DNA of 64,000 bases from an uncultured Clostridia bacterium (GCA_947630725.1 CANRIS010000001.1:1-64000); one strand, 5' to 3'; counted from the first letter of the stretch, positions 38,880-48,955 are shown. Notes: generated by a model from the letters alone, not told the origin. Program-made: numbers and translations.

Positions 38880-39593
38880 ATGAAAAATACACCCCATATA
38901 AATCAGCTTGCAGAAATTGCCGAAACGGCGCTTTTGCCGGGAGACCCCAAAAGGGCAAAAATGATAAGTGAAAATTTTCTTGAAAATGCCGTATGCTTTA
39001 ACGAAATAAGAGGAGCTTTGGGCTATACGGGGACATATAAGGGCAAAAAAATATCCGTTATGGGTACGGGTATGGGTATGCCGTCCATGGGCATATACTC
39101 TCACGAGCTTATAAACATATTCGGTGTAAAAAACCTCATAAGGATAGGCTCGGCAGGAGCCTTTCAGGAAAATATAGAGGTCAGGGACATTGTGCTTGCG
39201 GCGTCCGCCTCAACAAACTCCGGCTTTGGCTCGCAGTTCGGGCTTAAGGGCTTTTTTGCGCCTACGGCTGATTTTTCGCTGCTTAAGACCGCAGCCGAAA
39301 TCTGCGAAGAAAAAAAGCTTTCCTACCATGTGGGCAACGTGCTTACAAGCGACACCTTCTATACGGACGATGCGAGCGCAAATACCGACTGGGTAAAAAT
39401 GGGGGTTCTCTGCATTGAAATGGAAACAGCCGCCCTCTATATGAACGCCGCAAGATACGGCGCAAGGGCTTTGTCGGTGCTGACTATCTCCGATCATATG
39501 ATAAAGGATGCCGAAATCACAACCGCAAAGGAAAGAGAAAATTCTTTTCTGGATATGATAGAGACCGCTCTCGAAACCGCCATAAGATCATAA
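38880..39593 (+). CDS. deoD: Purine-nucleoside phosphorylase
   Basis: LLPGDPKRAKMISENFL, GTGMGMPSMGIYSHEL, IRIGSAGAF, CIEMETAALY. Confidence 0.95.
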   Translation: MKNTPHINQLAEIAETALLPGDPKRAKMISENFLENAVCFNEIRGALGYTGTYKGKKISVMGTGMGMPSMGIYSHELINIFGVKNLIRIGSAGAFQENIEVRDIVLAASASTNSGFGSQFGLKGFFAPTADFSLLKTAAEICEEKKLSYHVGNVLTSDTFYTDDASANTDWVKMGVLCIEMETAALYMNAARYGARALSVLTISDHMIKDAEITTAKERENSFLDMIETALETAIRS

Positions 39594-39731
39594 CCGCCAA
39601 AGCATTGTAAATTAATACTTTTTTGTTGAAAATATATAAAAATTATGATAAAATTATAATGTGTATTTGTATGGAGACGCTGACAGATATATATAGGGTT
39701 TTATGCCGAAACCGAAAAAATAAGATTTGAG

Positions 39732-40622
39732 GTGAAAAAAATGAGCTTGGTTTCGTACCTTTTCAACGGACTTAGCCTTGGAGCTGTTTATGCTATAATA
39801 GCCTTGGGCTACACAATGGTATACGGTATAGCCAAAATGCTTAATTTTGCCCACGGAGACGTAATTATGGTGGGTACTTACATAGCATTTACGGCAATAA
39901 GCACGATGGGTATGTCCCCTGCGGCAGGAATAATAATTTCCATAATAGGCTGTACGGTCATAGGAGTGCTTATAGAGGCTATAGCATACCGCCCCCTTCT
40001 GAATGTGTCAAAGCTGGCGGTGCTTATTACTGCCATAGGTGTAAGCTATTTTCTTCAGAACGTGGCTCTGCTTATATTCGGTTCGGACACAAAGTCCTTT
40101 ACTTCGGTAGTAAGCTTCAGGGGCATTTCTCTCGCAGGAGGAAAACTCAATATATCGGGCGAAACTATAGTCACCATTGCGGTGTGCATAGTCATAATGC
40201 TCGTACTGACGATTTTTATAAAATATACAAAGCCCGGAAAGGCAATGCTCGCCGTATCGGAGGATCCCGGAGCCGCCTCCCTTATGGGCATAAATACCAA
40301 CGGCACAATAGCCCTCACGTTTGCGATCGGCTCGGCTCTTGCTGCCGTGGCAGGGGTTCTGCTTTGTTCCTCCTATCCTGCGCTTACGCCCTATACGGGT
40401 TCTATGCCCGGCATAAAGGCTTTTGTGGCGGCAGTTTTCGGAGGCATAGGCTCCATACCGGGAGCCTTCGTGGGGGGACTTCTCCTCGGAGTTATAGAGA
40501 TACTCAGCAAGGCATATATATCGTCACAGATGGCCGATGCGATAGTTTTTGCGGTGCTCATAGTCGTACTGCTTGTAAAGCCCACGGGACTATTGGGCAA
40601 AGATATTCAGGAGAAGGTGTGA
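39732..40622 (+). CDS. livH: Branched-chain amino acid-type ABC transporter permease, LivH-like
   Basis: NGLSLGAVYAIIALGYTMVYGIAKMLNFAHGDVIMVG. Confidence 0.93.
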   Translation: MKKMSLVSYLFNGLSLGAVYAIIALGYTMVYGIAKMLNFAHGDVIMVGTYIAFTAISTMGMSPAAGIIISIIGCTVIGVLIEAIAYRPLLNVSKLAVLITAIGVSYFLQNVALLIFGSDTKSFTSVVSFRGISLAGGKLNISGETIVTIAVCIVIMLVLTIFIKYTKPGKAMLAVSEDPGAASLMGINTNGTIALTFAIGSALAAVAGVLLCSSYPALTPYTGSMPGIKAFVAAVFGGIGSIPGAFVGGLLLGVIEILSKAYISSQMADAIVFAVLIVVLLVKPTGLLGKDIQEKV

Positions 40623-40625
40623 TCT

Positions 40626-41681
40626 ATGGCAAAAAAAATTTTTTCAAAGGACAACAGCTCCTATTTTTTAGTAATAATTGCCTATATTCTGGTTGAACTC
40701 CTCCTGAAAACAGGCAGCCTGTCAAGCCTTATGAGGGGACTTCTGGTACCCCTGTGCGTATATGTTATACTGGCGGTTTCGCTTAATATCACGGTTGGCA
40801 TTCTGGGCGAGCTTTCGCTTGGCCACGCAGGCTTTATGTGCGTGGGAGCCTTTGCGGGTGCCTTTATGTCAAGATATATAGGCGACTCTCTGCCGCAGGG
40901 AGCGGTATTTCTCATCGCTCTGCTTACGGGAGCCATAGTTGCATCGGTTTTCGGCATAATAATAGGCATACCCGTTCTTAGGCTCAAAGGAGACTACCTT
41001 GCCATAGTCACCTTGGCGTTCGGCGAAATAATAAAAAATATAATGAATATACTCTATGTGGGAAAGGACGCAAACGGCCTGCATATTTCGCTCAACTCCG
41101 CCTCGTCTCTCGGTCTTGACCCCGAGTCGGGCGATATTATAATAAACGGAGCCATGGGCATAACAGGCACGCCCAAAAGCTCCACCTTTACCATAGGTAT
41201 AATTTTAGTACTGCTTACTCTCTTTGTAACGCTGAACCTTATTCACTCCCGTACGGGACGAGCTATAATGGCTATCAGAGACAACAGAATAGCGGCGGAA
41301 TCAATAGGCATAAACATCACAAAATACAAGCTTCTTGCTTTCACCGTTTCGGCAGCCTTCGCAGGCATCGCAGGCGTACTCTATGCCCACAACCTCAACA
41401 CACTTACGGCGCTGCCAAAAAACTTCGGCTACAATATGTCTATAATGATACTCGTATTTGTCGTTCTTGGCGGTATGGGCAACATAAGAGGCTCCATTAT
41501 AGCCGCCGTGGTGCTTACGCTGCTGCCTGAGCTGCTGCGTGGACTTAACGAATACAGAATGCTCATATACTCCATCGTTCTCATAGCGGTTATGATATTC
41601 AGTTGGAGTCCGACAGCCAAAAACTTCAGAGAAAAATATCTGGGCTTTCTGAAATTCGGCAAAAAAAGGGAGGTATCTTAA
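40626..41681 (+). CDS. livM: Branched-chain amino acid-type ABC transporter permease, LivM-like
   Basis: LSLGHAGFMCVGAFAGAF, RLKGDYLAIVTLAFGEI, GGMGNIRGSIIAA. Confidence 0.93.
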   Translation: MAKKIFSKDNSSYFLVIIAYILVELLLKTGSLSSLMRGLLVPLCVYVILAVSLNITVGILGELSLGHAGFMCVGAFAGAFMSRYIGDSLPQGAVFLIALLTGAIVASVFGIIIGIPVLRLKGDYLAIVTLAFGEIIKNIMNILYVGKDANGLHISLNSASSLGLDPESGDIIINGAMGITGTPKSSTFTIGIILVLLTLFVTLNLIHSRTGRAIMAIRDNRIAAESIGINITKYKLLAFTVSAAFAGIAGVLYAHNLNTLTALPKNFGYNMSIMILVFVVLGGMGNIRGSIIAAVVLTLLPELLRGLNEYRMLIYSIVLIAVMIFSWSPTAKNFREKYLGFLKFGKKREVS

Positions 41682-42440
41682 ATGGCACTTCTTGAAGTAA
41701 CGGGACTTGGGATCTCCTTCGGCGGTCTCCGTGCAGTCGATGATTTCAACGTAATTATAAAAAAGGGACAGCTCTACGGTCTTATAGGCCCCAACGGAGC
41801 GGGAAAGACAACTATCTTCAATCTCCTCACGGGAGTATATAAGCCCACGGACGGTTTTATCGTTCTTGACGGCGAAAATATAACGGGAAAGAAAACAACC
41901 GACATCTCGAAAGCAGGCGTTGCCAGAACCTTTCAGAATATAAGACTTTTTTCGGATCTCACGGTTCTTGACAATGTAAAGGCGGGTCTGCACAATGAAT
42001 ATAAATATTCGACCCTTACGGGGATATTCCGTATGCCCTCCTATTTCAGAACCGAAAAGGAAATGAACGAAAAGGCTATGGAGCTGCTTAAGGTTTTCGA
42101 TCTCGAAAAGGAGACGGACTATAAGGCCTCAAACCTCCCCTACGGAAAACAGCGAAAACTTGAAATAGCGAGAGCCCTCGCCACAAACCCAAAGCTTCTG
42201 CTCCTTGACGAGCCTGCGGCAGGAATGAACCCCAACGAGACTGCCGAGCTTATGGAGACGATACGCTTCGTGAGAGACAAATTTGATATGACTATCCTTC
42301 TTATAGAACACGATATGAAGCTGGTAGCGGGAATATGCGAAAAGCTGACGGTGTTGAACTTCGGACAGGTTCTGGCGCAGGGCGATACCTCAAAGGTTCT
42401 GAAGGATCCCAAGGTAATCAGCGCTTATCTCGGAGAATAA
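41682..42440 (+). CDS. livG: ABC transporter ATP-binding protein, LivG-like
   Basis: GLIGPNGAGKTTIFNLLTGVYKP, ALATNPKLLLLDEPAAGMNPNE. Confidence 0.94.
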   Translation: MALLEVTGLGISFGGLRAVDDFNVIIKKGQLYGLIGPNGAGKTTIFNLLTGVYKPTDGFIVLDGENITGKKTTDISKAGVARTFQNIRLFSDLTVLDNVKAGLHNEYKYSTLTGIFRMPSYFRTEKEMNEKAMELLKVFDLEKETDYKASNLPYGKQRKLEIARALATNPKLLLLDEPAAGMNPNETAELMETIRFVRDKFDMTILLIEHDMKLVAGICEKLTVLNFGQVLAQGDTSKVLKDPKVISAYLGE

Positions 42441-42455
42441 AGGAGGACGCTTATT

Positions 42456-43166
42456 ATGGCTATGCTTGAAGTAAAGGATTTGAATGTATATTATGGAATG
42501 ATACAGGCTATAAAAGGAGTGTCCTTTGAAGTAAACAAGGGCGAGGTCATTGCCCTTATAGGCGCAAACGGCGCAGGAAAAACAACGATTCTCCAGACCG
42601 TCACGGGACTTCTCAAACCCAAGTCGGGCAGCGTTTTTTTCGAGGGAAAGGACATAACAAAAACTCCGGGGCATAAGATAGTATCTATGGGCGTTGCTCA
42701 CGTCCCCGAAGGAAGAAGGGTTTTTGCAAGCCTTTCGGTTCTTGACAACCTCAGAATGGGAGCATATACGAGAAAGGACAAGGGCGAGATCGCCGCAAGC
42801 CTTGCCGAAGTATATAAGAGCTTTCCACGTCTCGAAGAAAGAAAAAATCAGCCTGCAGGCACTCTTTCGGGCGGCGAACAGCAGATGCTCGCAATGGGCA
42901 GAGCCCTTATGTCAAAGCCTCAGATCCTTCTTATGGACGAACCTTCAATGGGTCTTTCGCCTATTTTTGTAAACGAAATTTTTGACATAATAAACAAGGT
43001 CAGCAAGGAGGGCACGACTGTCCTTCTTGTGGAACAAAACGCAAAAAAAGCCCTTGAAATAGCCGACAGAGCCTATGTCCTCGAAACGGGAAAAATAAGT
43101 CTCTCAGGCAATGCAAAGGAGCTTATGAACAACGATTCCATAAAAAAGGCTTATCTCGGCGAATAA
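42456..43166 (+). CDS. livF: ABC transporter ATP-binding protein, LivF-like
   Basis: LIGANGAGKTTILQTVTGLL, LSGGEQQMLAMGRALMSKPQILLMDEPSMGLSP. Confidence 0.94.
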   Translation: MAMLEVKDLNVYYGMIQAIKGVSFEVNKGEVIALIGANGAGKTTILQTVTGLLKPKSGSVFFEGKDITKTPGHKIVSMGVAHVPEGRRVFASLSVLDNLRMGAYTRKDKGEIAASLAEVYKSFPRLEERKNQPAGTLSGGEQQMLAMGRALMSKPQILLMDEPSMGLSPIFVNEIFDIINKVSKEGTTVLLVEQNAKKALEIADRAYVLETGKISLSGNAKELMNNDSIKKAYLGE

Positions 43167-43193
43167 GCGACTGACGGATAAGCCGCCTGAAAT

Positions 43194-43222
43194 AAAGACC
43201 TGCCTCTAAGTGGGTCTTTTTT
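43194..43222 (+). terminator. Rho-independent terminator after livF
   Basis: AAAGACC...GGTCTTT with T-run. Confidence 0.7.
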
Positions 43223-44701
43223 ATGGGGGTGAATTTTGTGAAGGACATTTTTGAAGAAAGTATTCCCGAAAAACAGGGCATATCGTCTCGTTGTATATGC
43301 GATTTTATAAATGCTCTGTATAAGAGAAATATCACGATGCACTCCATACTGCTTTTCAGAAACAACAGGCTTTTGTTTGAGGGCTATTATAAGCCCTTTG
43401 AAAAAGATACGCTCCACAGAATGTTTTCCATAACAAAAAGCTTTGTTTCGGCTGCGGTGGGTGTTCTCTGCGGAAAGGGAATTTTGTCACTTGACAAGCC
43501 CATAATATATTACTTTCCCGAATATTGCAGCGAGGCCACACACAGATATTCAAAGGAAGTCACAATAAGAGATCTTCTCAGAATGGAATCCCAACACAAC
43601 ATATCGGCTTTCAGACAAAGCGATGACAAGGACTATGTAAGGGCGTTTTTTTCGGTGCCTCCAACGAAAGTTCCCGGGACGGTTTTTTCATACGAATCAT
43701 CGGCAGCCCACACTCTTTCGGCTCTTGTTGAAAAGCTTGGCGAAAAGCCCCTTATGGACTTTCTTAAGGACGAATTTCTGAGGGACGCAGGCTTTTCGGA
43801 AAGCTCATACTGCATTACCGACCCTATGGGAAGGAGCAAGGGCGATTCGGGGCTTATGGCAACGCCTACGGACATAGGTATATTTGCGCACATTTTTCTC
43901 AATGACGGAAGAGTATGCGGCAGACAGGTTATCCTTTCGGACTATGTTCGCAGCGCTGTTTCGTTTCAGACCGACACATCGGTAAAGGGCAGCTTCAGGG
44001 CGGAAAAATACGGTTATGGCTATTTGTTCTGGATGCAGCCCTACGGCGGCTATATGTGCTATGGCTTAGGCGGTCAGCTCGGCGTGGTTATACCTCAAAA
44101 AAATATTGTTCTCGTTACAACCGCCGACACAATGGAACAAAAAAGCGAGGTCGGCGACATACTCGATGAATTCTATAAGCGCATTGTCCAAAATGCAAAG
44201 GACGAACCGCTGCCCACGGATATAAAAGCCTTTTCGGCTCTTGAGGACTTAAAAAATAACCTCGCGGTTTCCGCTCTTAAAAACGACCGAAAAAATACAG
44301 AAAATATAAACGCCGTCTACTCTATGGAGCCCAATGCCTTCGGCATAAAAAGCGTCTCCCTTTCGCTCTGCAAAGACGAGGGAAGTCTCTTTTTCAATAC
44401 AGACTCCGAAAGCCTTGAACTGCCCGTAGGACTTGGCAAAAACAAAAGCGGAAAACTGCCCTTTTATAATTACAGCTGTATTTCATCAATGAGCTTTAAG
44501 GGCAAGGGAGATTTTTTAATAAAAACACAGGTCACAGATGAGGAAACATCTCCCATATATATGCAGCTCAGGCTTAACGACAAGGGTATCGGAACCCTTA
44601 TGACAAAAACGGCTCTGCCCGATGTTTTCGGCATATTCAATACGCCATATATAATAAAAGGGTACGAAAAAATAACTCCCCTGCCGCAGATGAAAATATA
44701 A
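43223..44701 (+). CDS. Serine hydrolase (class C beta-lactamase/penicillin-binding family)
   Basis: HRMFSITKSFVSAAVG (SxxK), AAHTLSALVEKL, YGLGGQLGVVIP. Confidence 0.88.
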   Translation: MGVNFVKDIFEESIPEKQGISSRCICDFINALYKRNITMHSILLFRNNRLLFEGYYKPFEKDTLHRMFSITKSFVSAAVGVLCGKGILSLDKPIIYYFPEYCSEATHRYSKEVTIRDLLRMESQHNISAFRQSDDKDYVRAFFSVPPTKVPGTVFSYESSAAHTLSALVEKLGEKPLMDFLKDEFLRDAGFSESSYCITDPMGRSKGDSGLMATPTDIGIFAHIFLNDGRVCGRQVILSDYVRSAVSFQTDTSVKGSFRAEKYGYGYLFWMQPYGGYMCYGLGGQLGVVIPQKNIVLVTTADTMEQKSEVGDILDEFYKRIVQNAKDEPLPTDIKAFSALEDLKNNLAVSALKNDRKNTENINAVYSMEPNAFGIKSVSLSLCKDEGSLFFNTDSESLELPVGLGKNKSGKLPFYNYSCISSMSFKGKGDFLIKTQVTDEETSPIYMQLRLNDKGIGTLMTKTALPDVFGIFNTPYIIKGYEKITPLPQMKI

Positions 44702-44876
44702 ATATGGCTATGTAAATAAAAGTCATATTTATAATAAATTTATTGATATAAATATCTGGACATTTAATACAAATATAAGTATAATAATTAAAGATACACT
44801 GATTTTTGACAAGTGAAAATTTTTTCGCATAATTTTCCTGTCGGTATCAAGACTCGTTTTAAGAGGTTTATGCACA

Positions 44877-45383
44877 ATGCTTGGTTTATTATATCCAAAG
44901 GAATATCTCGACTCCTTTAAGGAGCTTACGCCAAAAAAAATAAAGGCTATAGGGGCAAAAACCGTTATATTTGACATAGACAACACCCTTGTCCCCTATT
45001 GGGTAAAAACACCCACCCCAGAAATAATTTCTTATTTTGAGGCACTTAAAAGTGAGGGCATAGATGTTGCGGTACTTTCCAACAGCAGAAAGGAGCGCTC
45101 GGAAATATTCTGCCGAGGGCTTTCGATACCCTACGTCTGGAAGGCAAAAAAGCCCTTTAAAAAAGGCTTTTCAAGGCTTGTTAATAAGCTTTCGATAGAT
45201 CCTGCCAAATGTATTATAGTGGGGGATCAGATTTTTACCGATGTTCTTTTGGGAAATCTCCGCGGCGTTTATTCCGTGCTGGTCAAAAAAGTCAACAAAA
45301 AAGACGAGCTTGTTACCGCAGTAAAACGTCCTCTCGAAAAAATCGTGCTTTTCTTCTACTTAAGGAGCAAAAAAAATGAATGA
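44877..45383 (+). CDS. YqeG family HAD IIIA-type phosphatase
   Basis: MLGLLYPKEYLDSFKELTPKKIKAIGAKTVIFDIDNTLVPY, VGDQIFTDVLLGNLRG. Confidence 0.92.
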   Translation: MLGLLYPKEYLDSFKELTPKKIKAIGAKTVIFDIDNTLVPYWVKTPTPEIISYFEALKSEGIDVAVLSNSRKERSEIFCRGLSIPYVWKAKKPFKKGFSRLVNKLSIDPAKCIIVGDQIFTDVLLGNLRGVYSVLVKKVNKKDELVTAVKRPLEKIVLFFYLRSKKNE

Positions 45384-46278
45384 GAATGAAAACATATTAA
45401 ACATATTATCGGGAAAAACAAAGGTTTTCGGCATAATAGGCTATCCCGTGGCTCACAGCTTTTCTCCCGAAATACATAATACGATCTTCTCTCTCACAGG
45501 CGAACAGTCCGTGTATGTTCCGTTCAGGGTATCTCCCGAGGGTCTCGAAAACGCCATAAAGGGAGCATACGAGCTGGGCATAAGGGGGATCAATGTCACT
45601 CTGCCCCACAAAATCGAGGTAATTAAATTTCTTAAGGATACAGACCCTACGGCAAGGGCTGTGGGAGCGGTAAACACCCTTAAATACACAGAGGAGGGTT
45701 ATATAGGATATAACACTGACGTGATCGGGGCGGAATATACATTCACACTGAGAAACATAAGCCTTGAAAACAAAACAGCCCTTCTTCTGGGAGCAGGCGG
45801 AGCAGCCGATGCGGTATGCTACAGTATGCTTAAAAACGGCGTCAAAAAGCTTTACATAGCCAACAGAACCCTTAAAAGAGCCGAGGAGCTTAAGGAACGT
45901 ATGTCAAAAATCTTTGGAGCCGAAATAATAACTCTGCCCCTTGAAAGGGCTTATACGGCTCGTGATGCGGATATAGTCCTTAATACGACCACTCTTGGCT
46001 TTGAGGGGCAGGAGGAATATACTCCTCTTGAAAAGAAATTTTTTATAGAAAACAATGTGGAGATCTGCTTTGATGCGATCTACTCCCCATGGGAAACAAG
46101 ACTTCTGAGAGAGGCAAAGGACTGCGGCGTGCAGTGTATAAACGGCTTTGATATGCTTATATATCAAGGGGCAGCCTCCTCCGAGATATGGCACGAAAAA
46201 AAATACGACAGAGATTTTCTGAACAGCTTAGAAAAAAATTTAAAGAAAATATATAAAGAAAAGAAGAAAGGAAAATAA
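45376..46278 (+). CDS. aroE: Shikimate dehydrogenase
   Basis: VFGIIGYPVAHSFSPEIHN, GINVTLPHKIEV, AVNTLKYTEEGYIGYNTD, GAGGAADAV. Confidence 0.95.
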   Translation: MNENENILNILSGKTKVFGIIGYPVAHSFSPEIHNTIFSLTGEQSVYVPFRVSPEGLENAIKGAYELGIRGINVTLPHKIEVIKFLKDTDPTARAVGAVNTLKYTEEGYIGYNTDVIGAEYTFTLRNISLENKTALLLGAGGAADAVCYSMLKNGVKKLYIANRTLKRAEELKERMSKIFGAEIITLPLERAYTARDADIVLNTTTLGFEGQEEYTPLEKKFFIENNVEICFDAIYSPWETRLLREAKDCGVQCINGFDMLIYQGAASSEIWHEKKYDRDFLNSLEKNLKKIYKEKKKGK

Positions 46279-46280
46279 AA

Positions 46281-47276
46281 ATGAACAAGATCTATACCGA
46301 GAAAAACATTATTTTCATAGGCTTTATGGGCAGCGGAAAAACAACCATCGGAAGAAAGCTCGCTTTTATTCTGAAAAGAAAATTCATTGATATGGATATG
46401 CAGATACAGGATTTTTATCATATGTCCATAAACGATATGTTCAAGGAATATGGCGAAGAATTTTTCCGTGAGCAGGAGTCAAGCCTTTGTCAGAATCTCG
46501 GAAAAGCATATAAAAAGATCATCGCAACGGGAGGCGGCGTAGTAAAAAAGCCCGAAAATATAGAAAACCTCAAGAAAAACGGAATTGTTATATACCTTAA
46601 AAGCACTCCCGAAAGCATATATGAAAACACAAAATTTGATAAAAACCGTCCTCTTCTGAATGTTGAAAACAGGCTTGAAGAAATCGAAAAGCTCCTTTCG
46701 GAAAGAGAACAGCTCTATGAGGACAACGCCGACCTTGTAGTCGATGTATCGGAAAGAAATATAGATAAGTGCGTACAGAATGTTATTGACGCAATAACCG
46801 AATATCTGAATGACGATGAGGAAGGACGCATACAGGGCAAAAAGGTGAGGATAATAAACGGCCCGAATATAAACTTTACGGGGCTGCGTGAAAGAGGTAT
46901 TTATGGAAATCTGAACTACAGCCAGATAATGGACAAGGCAAAGGAAAAGGCCATTGAGCTGGGCTATGATATAGAGATTTTCCAGTCAAATCACGAGGGC
47001 GAAATAATAGACTATATTCAGAAGTGCTATTATGAAAAGGTTGACGGAGTTGTAATAAACCCCGGCGCTTTTACACACTATAGCTACGCTATAAGAGACG
47101 CTATCGCTTCTGTTTCGCAGATACCCTTTATAGAGGTACATATGAGCAACATACACAAGAGAGAAGAATTTCGCCATACATCTGTGACTGCTCCCGTCTG
47201 CGCAGGACAGCTTTGCGGTTTTGGCTCTCTGGGCTATGAGCTGGGTCTTATAGCTCTGAACACTCTGATGGTATAA
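46281..47276 (+). CDS. Fused shikimate kinase (AroK) and type II 3-dehydroquinate dehydratase (AroQ)
   Basis: N-term IIFIGFMGSGKTTIGRKLA..IDMDMQI..IIATGGGVV; C-term VRIINGPNINFTGLRERGIYGNLNY..FQSNHEGEIIDYIQ..VINPGAFTHYSYAIRDAI. Confidence 0.95.
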   Translation: MNKIYTEKNIIFIGFMGSGKTTIGRKLAFILKRKFIDMDMQIQDFYHMSINDMFKEYGEEFFREQESSLCQNLGKAYKKIIATGGGVVKKPENIENLKKNGIVIYLKSTPESIYENTKFDKNRPLLNVENRLEEIEKLLSEREQLYEDNADLVVDVSERNIDKCVQNVIDAITEYLNDDEEGRIQGKKVRIINGPNINFTGLRERGIYGNLNYSQIMDKAKEKAIELGYDIEIFQSNHEGEIIDYIQKCYYEKVDGVVINPGAFTHYSYAIRDAIASVSQIPFIEVHMSNIHKREEFRHTSVTAPVCAGQLCGFGSLGYELGLIALNTLMV

Positions 47277-47365
47277 GATAATCTTATGAAATAATGAAAT
47301 AATACAATAATACAATAAAAACGGTATTGATCCTTTAAATCTTCAAACAGACAATTTGAGTCGTC

Positions 47366-47408
47366 CAGACCTCCCATTTTCTATAAGTTTACAGGAGGTC
47401 TGTTTTGG
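47366..47408 (+). terminator. Rho-independent terminator after aroK-aroQ
   Basis: CAGACCTCC...GGAGGTCTG then TTTTGG. Confidence 0.7.
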
Positions 47409-47450
47409 TGTTATGCTTTATATCGACAACATAGGCTGCAAAATTTCCGG

Positions 47451-47479
47451 TTGACAAAATTTGGATTATACATTATAAT
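47451..47479 (+). promoter_or_regulatory. Consensus promoter of the tRNA-Arg gene
   Basis: TTGACA-17 nt-TATAAT. Confidence 0.8.
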
Positions 47480-47501
47480 ATGGATATTGCAAATATGATT
47501 T

Positions 47502-47574
47502 GTCTCAGTAGCTCAGCGGATAGAGCGACCGCCTCCTAAGCGGTAGGTCGGAGGTTCGATTCCTCTCTGGGACG
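47502..47574 (+). tRNA. tRNA-Arg (anticodon CCT)
   Basis: GTCTCAG/CTGGGAC acceptor, ACCGC-CTCCTAA-GCGGT anticodon arm, GGTTCGATTCC T-loop; no encoded CCA. Confidence 0.93.
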
Positions 47575-47630
47575 TAGGCCGGAAGTCACTGATATGATTT
47601 TCCGGCTTTTTTATAAAAGGAGGTCAAAAA

Positions 47631-48506
47631 ATGTATGAGCTTGTGCAGCTTGGAGAAAATACATATTATATCAACTGTCCCGCAAGAATAGGCATATACA
47701 GGACAAACGGCTCGGACGTATATCTTATTGACAGCGGCGGCGACAAGGACGCAGGCAGGCGTGTTAGGAAGATATTGGATCAGAACGGCTGGAGCCTAAA
47801 AGCTATAGTAAACACCCACTCAAATGCAGACCACATAGGTGGAAACAAGTTTCTTCAGGACAGGACGGGCTGTCAGATTTTTGCGCCCGGAATCGAGGCT
47901 GCTTTTACTGCCCATCCCATTCTGGAGCCTTCTTTTCTCTACGGAGGCTATCCCTTTGGAGAGCTAAGACACAAATTTCTTATGGCTCAGGAAAGTAAGG
48001 TATTTGACATAAACCATCCCGATTTTCCCAAAGAACTTGAAGCGATACCCTTAAGAGGACACTTTTTTGATATGTATGGCTTTCGCACTCCCGATGACGT
48101 TGTTTTCCTTGCGGACTGTATAAGCAGCAAAACAGCCATAGAAAAATACAAAATTTCATTTATATACGATGTAAAGGAATATCTGAACACCCTTGACGCA
48201 ATTAAGGATATGAAAGCAAAAATATTTGTGCCATCTCACGCTGAGCCTGCAGAGGATCTTTCGGAAATTATTGAATTTAACAAAAAGGCAGTTTTTGAAA
48301 TCATTGATAAAATAAAAGATATTGCAAAAACTCCCATTTGCTTTGAGGACATACTTAAGGCGCTTTTTGACGCCTATGGACTTATTATGACATTTGAGCA
48401 ATATGCTCTTGTAGGCAGTACAGTCCGCTCATATCTTTCATATATGAAGGACAGCAGGGAAATAAATGCTGAATTTTCCGAAAACAGACTGTTATGGCAG
48501 TCATAA
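47631..48506 (+). CDS. MBL-fold metallohydrolase
   Basis: VYLIDSGGDKDAGRR, IVNTHSNADHIGGN, PLRGHFFDMYGF, VFLADCI. Confidence 0.9.
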   Translation: MYELVQLGENTYYINCPARIGIYRTNGSDVYLIDSGGDKDAGRRVRKILDQNGWSLKAIVNTHSNADHIGGNKFLQDRTGCQIFAPGIEAAFTAHPILEPSFLYGGYPFGELRHKFLMAQESKVFDINHPDFPKELEAIPLRGHFFDMYGFRTPDDVVFLADCISSKTAIEKYKISFIYDVKEYLNTLDAIKDMKAKIFVPSHAEPAEDLSEIIEFNKKAVFEIIDKIKDIAKTPICFEDILKALFDAYGLIMTFEQYALVGSTVRSYLSYMKDSREINAEFSENRLLWQS

Positions 48507-48575
48507 TGTAAAGTATAAAAAAGATCTGTTGTGTTCACACACAAATAAATACATACATATATACATATAATGATT

Positions 48576-48606
48576 AAAGCTCCGAAAATTCTTATACGGA
48601 GCTTTT
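48576..48606 (+). terminator. Rho-independent terminator after the MBL-fold gene
   Basis: AAAGCTCCG...CGGAGCTTTT. Confidence 0.75.
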
Positions 48607-48664
48607 GTGTTCTTCTGAATTTTGCAGTTTTTATAAAAATGTGCTGCTCACGCCTTTTTCCTCA

Positions 48665-48866
48665 TCTGCCTGCGGCAGACAGCGGATCAAGGCGGAGCCG
48701 TAAGGGGCGGGGCGGCGCAGAAAAACGCTCTCAGCGTTTTTCTGCCGAGGGCGAAATGCTTGCCTGCGGCAAGCATTTCGCCCCCGCGGGATTTTGCCGC
48801 TTTAGGCCGCTCTCTGTCCGCAGGACAGAGGGAGCGGCCGCGCGGCAAAATCCGCCGCCCCGCCCG
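48665..48866. repeat. GC-rich three-hairpin cloverleaf element (core 48705-48865)
   Basis: GGGCGGGGCGGC(48705-48716)/GCCGCCCCGCCC(48854-48865) encloses stems 48717-48745 (13 bp), 48749-48783 (16 bp) and 48789-48853 (12 bp plus nested hairpin). Confidence 0.9.
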
Positions 48867-48955
48867 CAAGCAGAATTACCGCACGACTGAATTTTGAGTT
48901 CACAGATGTTGTACTGCCTTTTGCTGTTCTTATGCTTCGGCAGTCATATAGCGTC

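Noticed and set aside
48570-48890. 106-aa ORF across the GC-rich cloverleaf
   Set aside because: Low-complexity Arg/Ala/Gly translation produced by the hairpins; no RBS or domain.
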